Of a DNA stretch of 64,000 nt, positions 35,183 through 47,163 are shown one piece after another; the stretch's first letter is position 1, and each line of letters opens with the position of its first letter. Source of the stretch: Panicum virgatum (Eukaryota > Streptophyta > Magnoliopsida > Poales > Poaceae). The stretch spans positions 53,289,441 to 53,353,440 of the forward strand of contig NC_053143.1 in assembly GCF_016808335.1 (NCBI RefSeq), in the 5' to 3' direction. The notes under the pieces were generated by a model. It did not search any database. It saw only the letters and a list, made by a program, of their open reading frames with translations, and was not told the DNA's origin. A program made the translations under genes and the position numbers.

Positions 35183-35274
35183 TGCAAGCTGCAACTCAAC
35201 AAGGATAGCAAGCAGTAAGTGTTTTGTGGACAACCAGTGGTATCTATTTTCCGACTACTGGAGTCAGTTGTGCA

Positions 35275-35281
35275 GTTTATA
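35275..35281 (-). promoter_or_regulatory. Candidate TATA box of lectin receptor kinase copy 1
   Basis: TATAAAC on the - strand, about 93 bp upstream of the ATG at 35182, a normal distance for a short 5' leader. Confidence 0.45.
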
Positions 35282-37121
35282 TTAGATTATTTAACTTGCA
35301 GCTTCTTAAAGTCCTATTCTATTTCAACATCTTTCATTGTCCAAATTTTAAGAGTTGATGTAGACACTGATATTATCAGGTTTATTTGCTGCCACATCTT
35401 TGAATTGACTTTAAGGAACAGCCTAGCACTACGTGTAAACCTCATAATAGTGGCATGAGAACAGTGACGCGCATTTGAGTCCATCAGGTCACCTGGTTTT
35501 CCCAGCAGGAGTTTTCTCCAAAATGTTTAAAAAAAAACTCTAAATCAGATGGATCATATATAATTCCTATACTGGAAGCTCCAAAGCTTAGCGTCGTTAC
35601 AAATTCAACCAATAGGGAGGATCAGTGTGCTTTGAAATTCATTCCACCTGCACTGAATGTGAAATTAACTAAATTTCACGTTAAATGAAGAGACATTTTA
35701 GGCTTTTACCTTTTGACCCGGGCAACTACCATCCCTGACATGATAGTTACTATTGAAGATTGCTGTCGGTTATTACAGCAAGGGCAGAGGATTCAAATAA
35801 ACCAACTTTTTGTAGTCCTCTAACAAGTCAAATGGACGGGAACAAACTTACAAAATTGCATTTAAAGATTGATAGTAACTGAAAACTAACCTTGATCAAT
35901 GTGTAAAGCTTTGATGTATACCTATCTGACACTCACTTGCAGTGGTTAGTGATTACATAAGAGGGATGGAACTTGTCAAATCATATCTCAGGCTACGGAT
36001 TGCCAAGGCCAAAAGCTGCAATTGTACTTAGAATTTTTTTAGAGACAGGATCTAGTCCTATTTGCAAATAATGTCTAATATATGTGTCTAATGTGATCCA
36101 AAAATTTCTAAAATACCAAGCTTAATCAAGATCCATAATCTTAGCTTTGTCTAACGAAACTAAGGCAGTGAACTTTTGAGATATATAGAGTTGCAAACAG
36201 GGATATGGATCCCTACTAAAATTAAACAAACACATTTAAAAGATTGAGAACTACTGAAAAGGAAGATTGATCCATCTGATACAAATGTAAAGTTTGTCCA
36301 GACAATATTATTTGTTAGACTGTGAGTTGTGGAGATTACCTAGTTTCAAAGAAAGCATGAATTGCACTTCATATATTTGTCTGATCGAGATGTGGAGAAC
36401 TGGAGATTGCCTAGGACCAAGGGAACCCCAAACTTGACAGGATGCCAGTTCCAGAATCCTAGTTGCTGAAAATATCTTGAGTATATTCAGCAGAGACTTG
36501 GGAATATGCTTCTGGTCATACTAGTACAAGTTATACAAAAAATGTGAGAATATTGAGATTACCTAGGGAACTCGGCAGTTGCACAACAAGTATCTTATGT
36601 AAATTTTGCACAGACTTGGAAATATGCACTACTGTTTCTAACTTGAATATATAATTATAATTCAAGTATTCCATGGCAAGTATTTTGAACTTGCTTACTA
36701 TACAACTAATTTTGATCCCGTTGAGGCCATGAATTTCAATCGCTCAGTCAAAATTATAGTCAAGTAGCTGAATGTTGATCCACGGCTAGTATTTCAAACA
36801 TGTTTACTTTTCATGAACTCCAACAACTTAGAACCCAATCAGGCGATGGCTTTTCTTTTTTTCAACTCCCACAGAAATTGAACTATTTTCTTAAATTTAT
36901 ATGTTGGAAATAGGCCATTGTTGTAGTTAACCAGCATAATTTTCCCTCCCATCTATAATGTAGCGAATTGATATGCTGTTTTCATGGAACATTCAGATAT
37001 TGGTGTATATTTTATTTATGACCAAATTGCAAAGAATCCCAGGTAAAACAAAACCCCAGTTTTCAGTTCTCTACTCGGTGGCCTAATAATACACTCTTGC
37101 GGGTATTGCAATATCCTATGA
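35282..37121. other. Intergenic between the two lectin receptor kinases
   Basis: Uniformly AT-rich, with no open frame of note, no recognised repeat end and no sign of a kinase or lectin remnant. Confidence 0.4.
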
Positions 37122-38487
37122 CTAGTTGAATACCCCGCGCGTTGCTGCGGGATTTGTGGACAAAAATGTTGAAATTGAGTGTATTGAAAAGATGGAGATA
37201 TGAAGTTGTAGTCAATTTTAGCATTGGAGATATATGGCATGGTTGTATATAAGGTATGCTTAAATACTAAAATTGAAGTACATATAAAAAATTCAAGTTG
37301 ATGAAACTGATAAAAAGAGGAATCGTAATTGGTATGGTAAGATCGCTTTAATTTTATTCTAGGAGAAAATGGAAAAAGTCTGCATCATTTTGTGAAGTGA
37401 TTCGACTTTGTATCGACTCTTTGGCTAAGCGAAATTTATGCAAATATTTTTTTAAAATGAAATGTGAGGAATGCAGTTGTGTGTGAAATGTTGATAATTA
37501 GAAATATAGTTGTACAAATATAGTTGTATCAAACGGTAAAATATTAAGGAGGAACCAAACACAGTATCAATATCAGAACATAATGAATGAATGTGTAACA
37601 TTGAAGAGAAGAGACCTGGAACAATCCTTCATGGTGCTCTTCCTGCATGCCACAGTGATGCCAGACAAAATTTAAGAGTAGCAAAACAGCTGGGGAAGGC
37701 AAGGAGCTACCAGAACCGAATGGAATAATGGAGTCGAGAGTGTGTGTAACGCTACGATGGCTTCAACTAAGCAAAATATATAGAGCGTTGGGTTCTACAG
37801 ATCATGAGAAGTGGAAGGGGTGGTGGTGATAGTGTATTGTTAGATAGAGAGACTTAAGGAAATGACAGCTTGGATGATCAAGTTACAAACATGAGAGAAA
37901 TGAAGAGACATAGTAAGGTGGATGAAGGAGTGCTTCTTCCATTGTTGGTGGCTCAATGGGGATTGAGAGAAATATAAATTAACATTTTTTAGTGGGATGC
38001 ATCAATCTTAGAAGACAGAAATACAATAGGAGACTAATTGTTTTTCTTTTTGTTAACGTTTCCTAGTGGGATGCATCAATTTTAGAAGAAAGAAATATCA
38101 TAGGAGACTAATTGTTTTTCTTTTTGAAACTAATGTGGATTTATTTATTAATATTAGATAGACTAATATTTAATTGATAAATGAAAATAATGTTCATGAG
38201 ACAATAATAAAAGAAAATAAATGGAGGGGATTTAACATATGTATGTTGCATAGAGTAATATGTAATTGATAAATAAAAAATTTGGCTGTTGGGCTTCTTC
38301 TTTATTTATACTTTTGATGAACCGCAACATATTGAAAAATATGACTGAGAGAAATAGAAATTATGACACTTAGTGGATTGATGACATAGCAACATGGCAC
38401 TTAGTGGATTGATGACGTGGCAGCACGAGGATTGAGAGAAATACAATTATGACACTTAGTGGGTTGCATCTATATAGAATATATAGA
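37122..38487 (-). mobile_element. Non-autonomous Helitron, 1366 bp
   Basis: On the - strand it starts TCTATATATTCTATATAG after host A and ends with a hairpin (CCCGCAGCAACGCGCGGG), a short spacer and CTAG before host T. It carries no Rep/helicase frame. Inside are two pairs of direct repeats: a 60-bp unit sharing AGTGGGATGCATCAAT (about 37990 and 38068), and repeated GACACTTAGTGG at 38367-38460. Confidence 0.75.
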
Positions 38488-38815
38488 TTTACCCATTGCC
38501 CAGCAAACTACGGATTGAAGCTGAGACTTTCCAAGTCACCAACCTTGTTGAACAGATAGAATACATGTAGATGGATGCAAAATTTTTTTATATAATTGTT
38601 TTCTAGCCAGCTCCTATTCCATGATGTATGAATAAAGAAAAAAAGAACTTTTTCTATGGGGTTGCATCTTGTTTAGTTTGTCTTGTCAGGTTTTTTATCC
38701 ATATGGCCTTATGATTCTCATGGATGCCATATATGAATAAATGTTAAAAACAGGCATATATAACTGAAAGCTATGAATACTTATGGTATAAGTCATTGTT
38801 ATACGGGTAAATATA

Positions 38816-39476
38816 TCTTACTATTACTAATTGGTGCCTCTTTTCAAACCTCCACGTTAAGTCACCTAGAAACTCTAAAAAAATAGAGAAAATCTAGAAT
38901 TCTCACAAAAATCAGAAACATCCGGTCATCAATCCGACAACTCTAATCATTATAGTCACTGGATTTGTTATCTTTTCTAATAAATTACCCACCTATGTCA
39001 TTATGAAAGTAGACTAAAGTAACCTCCTAAACATGTATCTAAATTACCTACCTCTACCATTATAAAAAAAATCTAAAGTAACCCCCTAATCTTTGTGTAA
39101 ATTACCCACCTATTATGCCACTATAAAAATAATACAAATAACCCTCTAAATTTGTATATAAATTAATATATTATTTATGTCATTATTTATATAAAAATAT
39201 TACTCACGATATGTGTCACCATGTATTCATATATGATGTAAGAAATAAGAATATCAATTCACAAACAAATGGTTCAATTAAATAAATATAAAACACACAT
39301 GGACATGTGATGCAAAATAAAATCTATTGAACTAGATAATAATAAATATGTATTTAGAGTATGTATTATAATAGATTAAAGAAAGCGTGAAATAAATAAT
39401 TATAATTATTAGCTATAAATCTTATTTTTATATTAATTCTAATTAGCCCGTGCTGGAGCACGGGTTGACAGGCTAG
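38816..39476 (+). mobile_element. Non-autonomous Helitron, 661 bp (same family as 55401-56219)
   Basis: Starts TCTTACTATTACTAATTGG after host A at 38815 and ends with hairpin GCCCGTGCTGGAGCACGGG, spacer TTGACAGG and CTAG before host T at 39477. Interior phrases such as CAGAAACATCCGGTCATCAAT recur, with small changes, in the inverted copy in the dirigent gene intron. Confidence 0.8.
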
Positions 39477-39485
39477 TATAATGAA

Positions 39486-39957
39486 CTAGCAAGGTGGCCC
39501 GTGCAAATAGCGCGGGTATCTAGAATTTTCGTACTAATATTTATATTTATTTTAAAATTTAAAAATTAATTAATTCAAATGATTTTTTTGTTGTTTCCTA
39601 ATCAAGTAAATTCTGAGACCATCAAAGTGATAATACCAACATAAATCAATGCCAAGGTAATGTCACAGGTTAATAAAACCACTAAATCATCATAAAACTT
39701 TGTGTTATTTCTTTTACTTTTCAACTAACTTTGTAATTCCTAAACACTCTTAACATTTAAAACATGTTTATATTTATTTGTTGTACTCTTCCGCATGCTC
39801 TATTTTGTATAGCCTAAATTTGTACGACCAATGGATCTATTTGTAGTTCATATATTTCTAATTTCAAGATCTAATGAACTTAAATATTTTCTTATAGATC
39901 AATTGATTTATTCATATTGATTGAAGTGTTTATGAGTATTTGGTAAAAAGATATAGA
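39486..39957 (-). mobile_element. Probable third Helitron, 3' end clear
   Basis: The - strand 3' end is clear: hairpin ACCCGCGCTATTTGCACGGGC, spacer CACCTTG, CTAG, host T at 39485. The 5' end at 39957 (TCTATATCTTTTT after A) is only a candidate; another TC lies six bases away. Confidence 0.45.
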
Positions 39958-41622
39958 TATTGTAGGATCTTAAATTTTTATCATCACTAAACCACCATCT
40001 TTTTGTAACCAATGCCTTACCCGATGCCCATCCAAATATCAAGCGAGCTTGCGAAGCTTCCCCTAATCTTATCGTCTCCCATCCCGTTCTCCTATAGCTC
40101 ATAGAGATCCCATCGCTCCCAGCTTGACGATGAGAAGGAGGTGGGCCAGCCTCCTTTCTCTTAGTGTATACTATCTGTACTTTGTTATGCTCGAATGGGC
40201 GCTTGCCCCCCTCCCCCCAGTTGTGGCTATTGCTGGTGCCGCTAGTGCCCTCGTCGTGTGGCTTGCTACGATGGCTGCAGGGTGAGCTTGAATAAAGGTT
40301 CCTTCCCTCCCTCTTCTTCATCTCGCTCTGCCTGGCCGAATCTCATCCCTCTTCCTTCGTTTCCTCGCTCTCTGGTTCAGCTCTTCATCTTCCTCCTTCT
40401 TCCTCCTTTTCCCCTACTTTCTCTTGCTTCCAGGTTTCTACCGATCTGATTACTTTAGTTTTGGTTAGTCAAGGTAGATTTGCTTGCTTGTGCTGTGGAT
40501 TTGCTTTTGTTCTTCAGAGTGAATCTAAGTGGTCTTTGTTTGCTAATTTTTTTTGTAGCTCTAGTTTGCTTCTCATCTCACCCCGCTATCTTTTTTATTG
40601 AAGCAGCTTTGAGCTTTTTTTCTATCCGGGTTCCTGTGGACCTCTGTTGTTTGTTGCATTGCAAAACTTCCCTTGGATTTGAGGATTCTGTTTTCTACAT
40701 GTTGGCATCGCTTTCCTCTGCGTCCTTGGGTCACCGGTGTTGGTCTTCATCAACGAAGTATTCTTTCTCTTCAAACTCCTAGGTAGGCTTCTCCTCCCTA
40801 TAGCTCCAAGCATCATTATGAGTTCCTTCGGACTCTGGTGCCTCTGGTGGCTTTCATCGCTGAGCTTCATGGAGGTGACGACTATGTTTTGTAGCTCGCT
40901 CGTGAATTCCTTTAGGCTCTCGCTTCTACTGTGAGTGGAGGTGTTCGTGTGTGTCTAGTTGTCGTTTAGGCCTGGTTCATAATTAGCTTTGCTTTGGAGG
41001 ACCTTTTTGTAAGACTGCTACATCTACAATATATGTTGTAAGGTTGTTTTCAAAAGAAATTTGTATGGTGCAGTCGGTCTAGCGGGCACATCTGATGTCC
41101 ACAGTTTATGCTTCCCCAATCACCCAATTATGCTTTGCAATAATTAAGTGTTGTCTAATCTTTAATTTCTTGATGAAGTTTTTATTCAACATATACAGAT
41201 CAATATCTCATCGCAAACATGCTACTTTGAAGAATAGATTGCCACACTTAATCAGCTCCTACATTGTGTGTACCGATCCTTAGCTGCACAACTTAATTGT
41301 GACTATCAACTGCGCCTTGCCAGAAGTTTGCTTGATAATAACTAATACATCATATTGCGACTCGATTTTGTGTCCTTCCCGCTCTCATGTTGCCAAACTT
41401 GCTAATTCATCCATTCTCTAGTGCTAGCACCCTCATCCCTTCTCCTTCTTTTGCTAACCCTGCAAAAAATGCAAAAAGCAAGCTGTGTCGCTTCCTCGAC
41501 TCTATTCCATGCAGTTATCAATCATCATGTAACGGCATGTTAGTTTCTTGGGTTAAAGATGCTGATGGATTCAACCTCAACCTTATTAGCTTTCTCTATG
41601 CTGTGGTTAGCTCCTCTCCTAA
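39958..41622. other. Intergenic, pyrimidine-rich in places
   Basis: 40290-40450 is T/C-rich and 40460-40940 is open in several frames, but no domain, consistent splice pattern or codon bias could be supported. 41390-41620 likewise. Confidence 0.3.
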
Positions 41623-41835
41623 GGCCCTGTTTGGGACCGAGTCCTCAAAACGCACGCCGCGTTTAAGCGGTAAGCGGCCGACAGCTCGCTTCTCGCTTTT
41701 TTCCCCACCCACGTTCATTCACTCGATTATCCCGTGGCTGGCGATGCCCCAACGCGCGACGGACGCAAGGTGTTTGGCGGGTTTTTTCTGCGTTTTCCGC
41801 GGAAACGCAGCGCCAACGCCGTCCCAAACACGCCC
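41623..41835. mobile_element. Tourist-like MITE
   Basis: 213 bp. The left end GGCCCTGTTTGGGAC and the reverse complement of the right end, GGGCGTGTTTGGGAC, form the inverted repeat. TAA is duplicated on both sides (41620-41622, 41836-41838). GC-rich centre, no coding capacity. Confidence 0.75.
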
Positions 41836-43329
41836 TAAGAAAGCAACCATTGTTTCTTTCAGACTCGGCCAACAATTGATCTGTTATATTCTGCACTCTT
41901 TTAATTGGCCACCACCGAGCTCAGGCTGTATGTGGCCAACGTTCTTGTCCTCACCTCCTCGCTCCACCGAAGATGTCGTCAATCATGTCCGATAGATGGG
42001 CGATGGCCAAGACTCGTCTTCACCTCTATTTATTGCCCTCTTGCTAGTCCAATGATCTTCCTCCCCTATTGAAACTTGTACCTATCCTAGCCACTTGCAA
42101 CTGTCGTCGTTCTTGTCGTTCTCTCGAGAGAACGTGCATGAGATACATATGAGTAGCTCATGATGACTTTGGCGGCACTTTAGCCACACCACTATGCTGC
42201 TAAGTGCTAACCACTACCACCCCTCGTGCCCGGTCTCTAGCCCCAGGCATCCTGCAAGCCTAGGGACACATCTCCGTAGATCAAGGAATGCTTGCCGCCT
42301 AGGCAGCCACCATCAACTGAATCAAGTCTCAATGTCCAGGCGATTGGAGAATTTTAAGTGTGATGAATAAAACTTTATTCAAATTCTAAATCGATCGTAG
42401 ATAAAAATAATTAATCTTCTATGGATGCAAATTAGCAGATGCAATGCAGGAGGAGAGATAAAATCTGCCCCCGGATGGCCCGGACATGAGTCGCTCGCCT
42501 AGAGAGCCATGGAGCGGAAAACGATGTCGTCCTGGTGTTGTTGCCACGCACGACGTCACGCATATTGCCACGGTGCTTTTCCAAAATAAAAAAGTGCTAA
42601 TTTTTATATTTTGGTTTTGGTATGTGTGATTGTTTTTCTGGAACTGCAGATGAGAAATTAGTAAAGAGTTGCTTATCTTATTGGTTGTATATTCTTTTCC
42701 TTTTATAGAATTTATTATATATGCATATTATTATCTTTTCTATTAATAATCTAATATTTTTAGTCGTATTTGATATGGACTCTTTAGATAAATCTAAGCC
42801 ATTAGATCTTCATAAAATCCGACGGTGCAATTTTAGATTAACGTGGGAATTTCTAGACCTCCCTAGACCAACTGTTCGAGAGATCAGGTTGAGAAACGAC
42901 GGAGAACTCTTCGGCTAGAAAAAAACTGTGCAAGACAAAGCTAATTGTACCAATTGTTTTAAGGTTCTATTTATATATTGAGCCTAATATAGATGACAGA
43001 GTCGGTCTTGTACCGAGCAAAAGCTTTGATGTAGGTGAGAGTATACGTGATAGAAACGGATATGTCTTTATGATGTGACCTTTCTTTATTTTTTAAATCC
43101 TATCGATAAACGAAGCCGTATAGAGCCCTAGTTTGAGCAACCAAACTTTGTTTGCTTGATGTAACCTTGCCAGAAACGAAGCATGCAACCTTTCCAAGTA
43201 TAGACAGTTTAATGTCGCTAAAACAATGGAGTCCGACTCTAATAACAATAGGAAATATAAAAATTTTATTCAATGTGGATTTTTATGTGATATGGATTTT
43301 TTTATATGATATGAATTCTTAGAATAATA
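41836..43329. other. Intergenic; nothing recognised except a repeat relative
   Basis: No gene. 42780-42905 resembles the tandem repeat at 43330-43582 (shared GTTAGATCTTCATA-like and TTCTAGACC/TTCTAAACC phrases), so a third diverged copy is present. Confidence 0.4.
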
Positions 43330-43582
43330 TAGACAGTTAGATCTTCATATAATCCAACGGTGTATATTCTTCTCTTTTTTAGATTATGTGGGAATTTCTA
43401 AACCCTCTCGGCGAACGTAGTGACTTCTTTTAACACTATTGTATTAAGATCTTATAACAATATAGACCGTTAGATCTTCATAAAATCCAACGGTGTATAT
43501 TCTTCTCTTTTTTAGATTAACGTGGAAATTTCTAAACCCTCTCGGCGAATGTGGTGCCTTCTTTTAACACTATTGTATTAAG
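43330..43582. repeat. Two tandem copies of an about 134-bp unit
   Basis: The phrases GTTAGATCTTCAT, CCAACGGTGTATATTCTTC, CTAAACCCTCTCGGCGAA and TTTTAACACTATTGTATTA each occur twice, 133-134 bp apart. The array ends 250 bp downstream of the stop codon of the second lectin receptor kinase. Confidence 0.8.
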
Positions 43583-43832
43583 ATAATAGATTTGGGACCA
43601 GTAACCACCGTCAATTATTTGATAGGGGATTCTTATATACAAAACAAAGGTGCTGCAGGAAGTTACTAACCAGAAAACACAAGCACATAATGTTTTTACA
43701 GACAAATTAATAATTATATTCTTAAGGCATATAGGCTTCCTATATATGCCTCATTACATACACACATGCAATACATAGTTCTTAGGGTATGTAATAATGT
43801 ATTTGGATGCCATTCACGGCAAAACACCAGGG

Positions 43833-45875
43833 TCATCTTCCTCCAGAGACGTCCGACATTGTGCTGATGGTTGTTGTTGACAGCGGATTTGAAATGATGT
43901 ATGGATCAAACCCTTCACTTTGCATACAGGCTAGCACCTCGAAACATAAATCTGGAGGCTGAATCTCCCCATCAAAGTATTGCATAACTTGCCGCATGGT
44001 AGGCCTTGCATCGGCGAAAGGGTGTGAGCATAGCAGCCCTATTTTTAGCGCCAAGTATGCCTCACCACCATCATAACTACCTTTGAGCCTAGCATCCACT
44101 GTATCACCGAATGATCCCTTGTGCACCTTGTCAAGAACCCAATCAACCAACATGACCTGACTATCTTGCGTGTTTTGGTGATTGACAGGCCTCTGTCCAC
44201 AGGTGACCTCAAGCACAAACATGCCAAAGGCGAACACATCCGTAGCAGGAGTAGCGTTTCCGCTGCGCGCTAGCTCTGGAGCAAGGTAACCTATGGTGCC
44301 AACCACATGTGTAGTTTGTGGGTCGGCGCCGTGATCATACAGCCTTGCAAGGCCGAAATCACCCAACCGTCCATTCATCTCACCATCGAGGAGCACATTG
44401 CTTGCCTTGATGTCTCGGTGAACAACCACCTTCTCCCACTCCTCATGGAGGTAGAGCAGTCCGGATGCAATTCCCTTGATGATCCGGAACCTTTGAGCCC
44501 AACTCAACACAAAGTTATCCTCTTTGCCATCATTATTATGCAGATACTTATCCAAGCTTCCATTGGGCATGTACTCATACACCAAGAGGAGCTCACCTTT
44601 GCGCCGGCAGTAGCCAAGCAGCTGAACGAGATTACGGTTCTGAAGACGTCCTAAGCTGACAATCTCTGCTATGAACTCCTTCATGCCTTGCCTGGAGTCA
44701 TGCGACACCTTCTTCACGGCTATCTTCAACCTTGATCTCGGAAGCACCCCTTTGTACACTCTCCCAAATCCTCCTACTCCAAGAAGGTTCTTGTTCTCAA
44801 ATCCTCCCGTCGCATGGAACAAGTCCCTGTACGAGAACCGGTGTGGGCCGAAATCAGACTCCCAGTTGTCTCGCACCTCTGCATACCTGAAATGCCTTCG
44901 CACGAGTACGAAAGCAATGGCGCCCAAAGACAGGAGCAGTGCTGCAGTTGCTACAGGAAGAACTATATCTAACACCCAGGATCGTCGATCCTTTGGATGG
45001 TGTCGTGGAAGCTTTGGAAGCATGGTTACATCGATGGGTGGAGCAGGGCTGTTCATGGCGAAGCTCCAGCCGAGTACGTAGTGTTGTGTGTTGATCTTGC
45101 CTGTCGATGATGAGAAGCCGATGTACACCACATCGGTGAGCACATCTGAGAGGTTGCAGATGGCTGACACTGTTGGCTTCCTAGGCTTGACCATGGCTAG
45201 GGGAGCCAAGGTGACGTCGATCTGTGTCTTCTCCCTATCATAGTCCACCCACACCTGCATCGCCTCTTGGCTATTGAGAGTCAGGTTCTCGAAGGTCCCA
45301 TTCTGATCGTGGAAGAAGCCGGCCGGGTAGGGCTGCACAGAGTTCAGGCCATTGATGTCGATGCCGATGTGGTTGTTGTTGATGTCCCCGAACTCGATGT
45401 TTTGCCAGGTGTCGAGCTCCACAGCGAAGATGTGGTTGGACGTGTTGCCGTTGTTGGAGCCGTTGAAGAGGCCCAGGTACTGTACCGGCATCGTGGAGAA
45501 ATTCTTGGTCGGCGCGACGAACAAGGTGAGGCCATGGCTGCTCATGTCGTAGACGGAGATGATGCCGAACACGAAGGAGGCGGAGAAGGACTGCATCGTG
45601 GTGCCGTCGAGTGATGAGTCACGGAGGCGCAGTGGATCCGGGAAGAAGGCGCGGCCCATGCTCATGGCCGTGCCGTTGGTCAGCTCGAGCAGGCCGCTAG
45701 GTGTGATCGACGCTGTGCCGTCGAGGGTGAGGCTAGCGTTGGCGAAGCCGGAGTAGACGAACCGGCGATGGTCATCGTTTCCGGCGGTGAGTGGTGCGGT
45801 GCTAATGGCAAGGCCTACTAAGAGGACGAGGTTTAGGAGCATCAAGGAGATGGGCTTCATGTCGAACATGGCCAT
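43833..45875 (-). CDS. L-type lectin-domain receptor kinase (copy 2)
   Basis: Intronless. ATG at 45875 gives 680 residues (start MAMFDMKPISLM); the frame is open further up only to a TTG at 45890, and in-frame ATGs at 45869 and 45860 are alternatives. A signal peptide (about 1-31) precedes a legume-lectin domain at about 38-276 (AVELDTW, NNNHIGIDIN, WVDYD), with many N-x-S/T sites. The membrane span is about 304-327. The kinase has glycine loop GVGGFGRVY (366-374), K388, HRD 486-488, DFG 506-508 and APE 532-534, so it looks catalytically competent. It shares the juxtamembrane GPHRFSY-DLF-ATGGF and the C-terminal SGGR with copy 1. It keeps the lectin GID aspartate that copy 1 lacks. Inferred role: plasma-membrane receptor of the SIT2-like grass group, ligand unknown. 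Confidence 0.95.
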   Translation of the reverse strand: MAMFDMKPISLMLLNLVLLVGLAISTAPLTAGNDDHRRFVYSGFANASLTLDGTASITPSGLLELTNGTAMSMGRAFFPDPLRLRDSSLDGTTMQSFSASFVFGIISVYDMSSHGLTLFVAPTKNFSTMPVQYLGLFNGSNNGNTSNHIFAVELDTWQNIEFGDINNNHIGIDINGLNSVQPYPAGFFHDQNGTFENLTLNSQEAMQVWVDYDREKTQIDVTLAPLAMVKPRKPTVSAICNLSDVLTDVVYIGFSSSTGKINTQHYVLGWSFAMNSPAPPIDVTMLPKLPRHHPKDRRSWVLDIVLPVATAALLLSLGAIAFVLVRRHFRYAEVRDNWESDFGPHRFSYRDLFHATGGFENKNLLGVGGFGRVYKGVLPRSRLKIAVKKVSHDSRQGMKEFIAEIVSLGRLQNRNLVQLLGYCRRKGELLLVYEYMPNGSLDKYLHNNDGKEDNFVLSWAQRFRIIKGIASGLLYLHEEWEKVVVHRDIKASNVLLDGEMNGRLGDFGLARLYDHGADPQTTHVVGTIGYLAPELARSGNATPATDVFAFGMFVLEVTCGQRPVNHQNTQDSQVMLVDWVLDKVHKGSFGDTVDARLKGSYDGGEAYLALKIGLLCSHPFADARPTMRQVMQYFDGEIQPPDLCFEVLACMQSEGFDPYIISNPLSTTTISTMSDVSGGR

Positions 45876-45982
45876 GATGGACAATGGCAAGAGCAGGTGC
45901 CTGGAAATGTTAATGTGCTAGCTGCAGCCAACACGTATAGAGTATGGACTTATCAGTCAACAAGGCATGCAGAAGCCACACA

Positions 45983-45988
45983 CTTATA
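45983..45988 (-). promoter_or_regulatory. Candidate TATA box of lectin receptor kinase copy 2
   Basis: TATAAG on the - strand about 108 bp upstream of the chosen ATG. A plain positional match with no other element recognised. Confidence 0.4.
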
Positions 45989-46599
45989 CCTACTTGCAAT
46001 TACAGCTTGACAAGCATACAGGCCCTCCAAACGCAGGTCTTTTTAAACCAGTAAAACCCATCCAATTCCCTGCTACGTATGTCCCATTGAAAAGTACATC
46101 TTTAAAAGTCATATAGATCTAACTTATTTTTCTCCACTAAAAAATTAAATTTAATTTGTCACTATCACATTTGTCATCTATGTTTTTATAAACAATCAGT
46201 CCAGCTTAATTGACCAAAAGATCATTGTTCCGTTGCAGTAACGGCAGTCGGCAGAGGGTTCCAATCAACCTTTTATATTCTTTTGACATGTTATAAATGG
46301 TCAGGAATAGAAGTAAAGAACTGCATTCAAAGACGGACAATAACTGAAATGACAAAGGTTTGTCTGGATAACATTTTCTTGTCTGGCTTTGAGGTTTGAT
46401 TAGTATCAAAGATCCTGAAAGCCATTTTATGAGCTTATTATGATATAAGATCATTTTATTGCTCATACAAAACTTTTAATTCTAAATGAGGTACAAAACA
46501 GATTTTATCGTCTTATACAAGTCTTCTTAAACTAGTCTTCTTAAACCAACTAGAAAATGGATGCCTCTTAATTCCACTCCCACACCCTCTTCAAACTAA
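45989..46599. other. Intergenic upstream of lectin receptor kinase copy 2
   Basis: AT-rich; nothing recognised beyond the candidate promoter. Confidence 0.35.
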
Positions 46600-46794
46600 G
46601 GGGCCGTTTGGGAGGGCGCTCTCCCAAAACGGCTTCCCCGGTGAAGCCGAAGCCGGTGAAGTAAAAAAAATTTAGCTTCATCCTACTTCTAGTTCGTTTC
46701 ACCTGGCTTACAAAATAGTTTCACGCTACAATATCTCGATTTGTGCAAAACAGGTGAAGCCGAAGCGGTTAAAAGCCCTCACAAACGGGTCCCC
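46600..46794. mobile_element. Tourist-like MITE, 195 bp
   Basis: The left end GGGGCCGTTTGGGAGGGC and the reverse complement of the right end, GGGGACCCGTTTGTGAGGGC, form inverted repeats, flanked by TAA at 46597-46599 and 46795-46797. Confidence 0.75.
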
Positions 46795-47163
46795 TAATTC
46801 AGTTCCCTCCTACCTACGTGCCACATCTTTAAAATTTTGTTATTGCAAATGCAATTTTCCCTTCTAAAAAATAAATTGGATTTGTCAAAAGCAGCTGTCA
46901 CGCTTTCTCCTAGAAGCTAGAAATTTTCACATAAATATTGCCTGACATGTGTGATGTTATTTGCTTGTTTAATCAAGAGATCGTTGTTCCGTGGTTGCAA
47001 GGGTAAAGGGTCATAATCAACCTTTTATTGTCTTTGTTTTTATGTTTAAATGGACCGGAATGGAAGTAAACAAATGCATTTAAAGATGGACAATGACTGA
47101 AATGGCACAATGGTCCAGGCTGAGGACTGATCAGTGAGGATTATCTAGTACCAAGCGCACTTA

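Noticed and set aside
35183..35233. 17-residue N-terminal extension of lectin receptor kinase copy 1
   Set aside because: The extension begins with TTG, not ATG; the downstream ATG gives a standard signal peptide. The same holds for 45876-45890 in copy 2.
39908..40321. A 137-codon - strand frame between the receptor kinases
   Set aside because: No recognisable domain, no supporting splice sites or promoter, and biased low-complexity sequence at the start.
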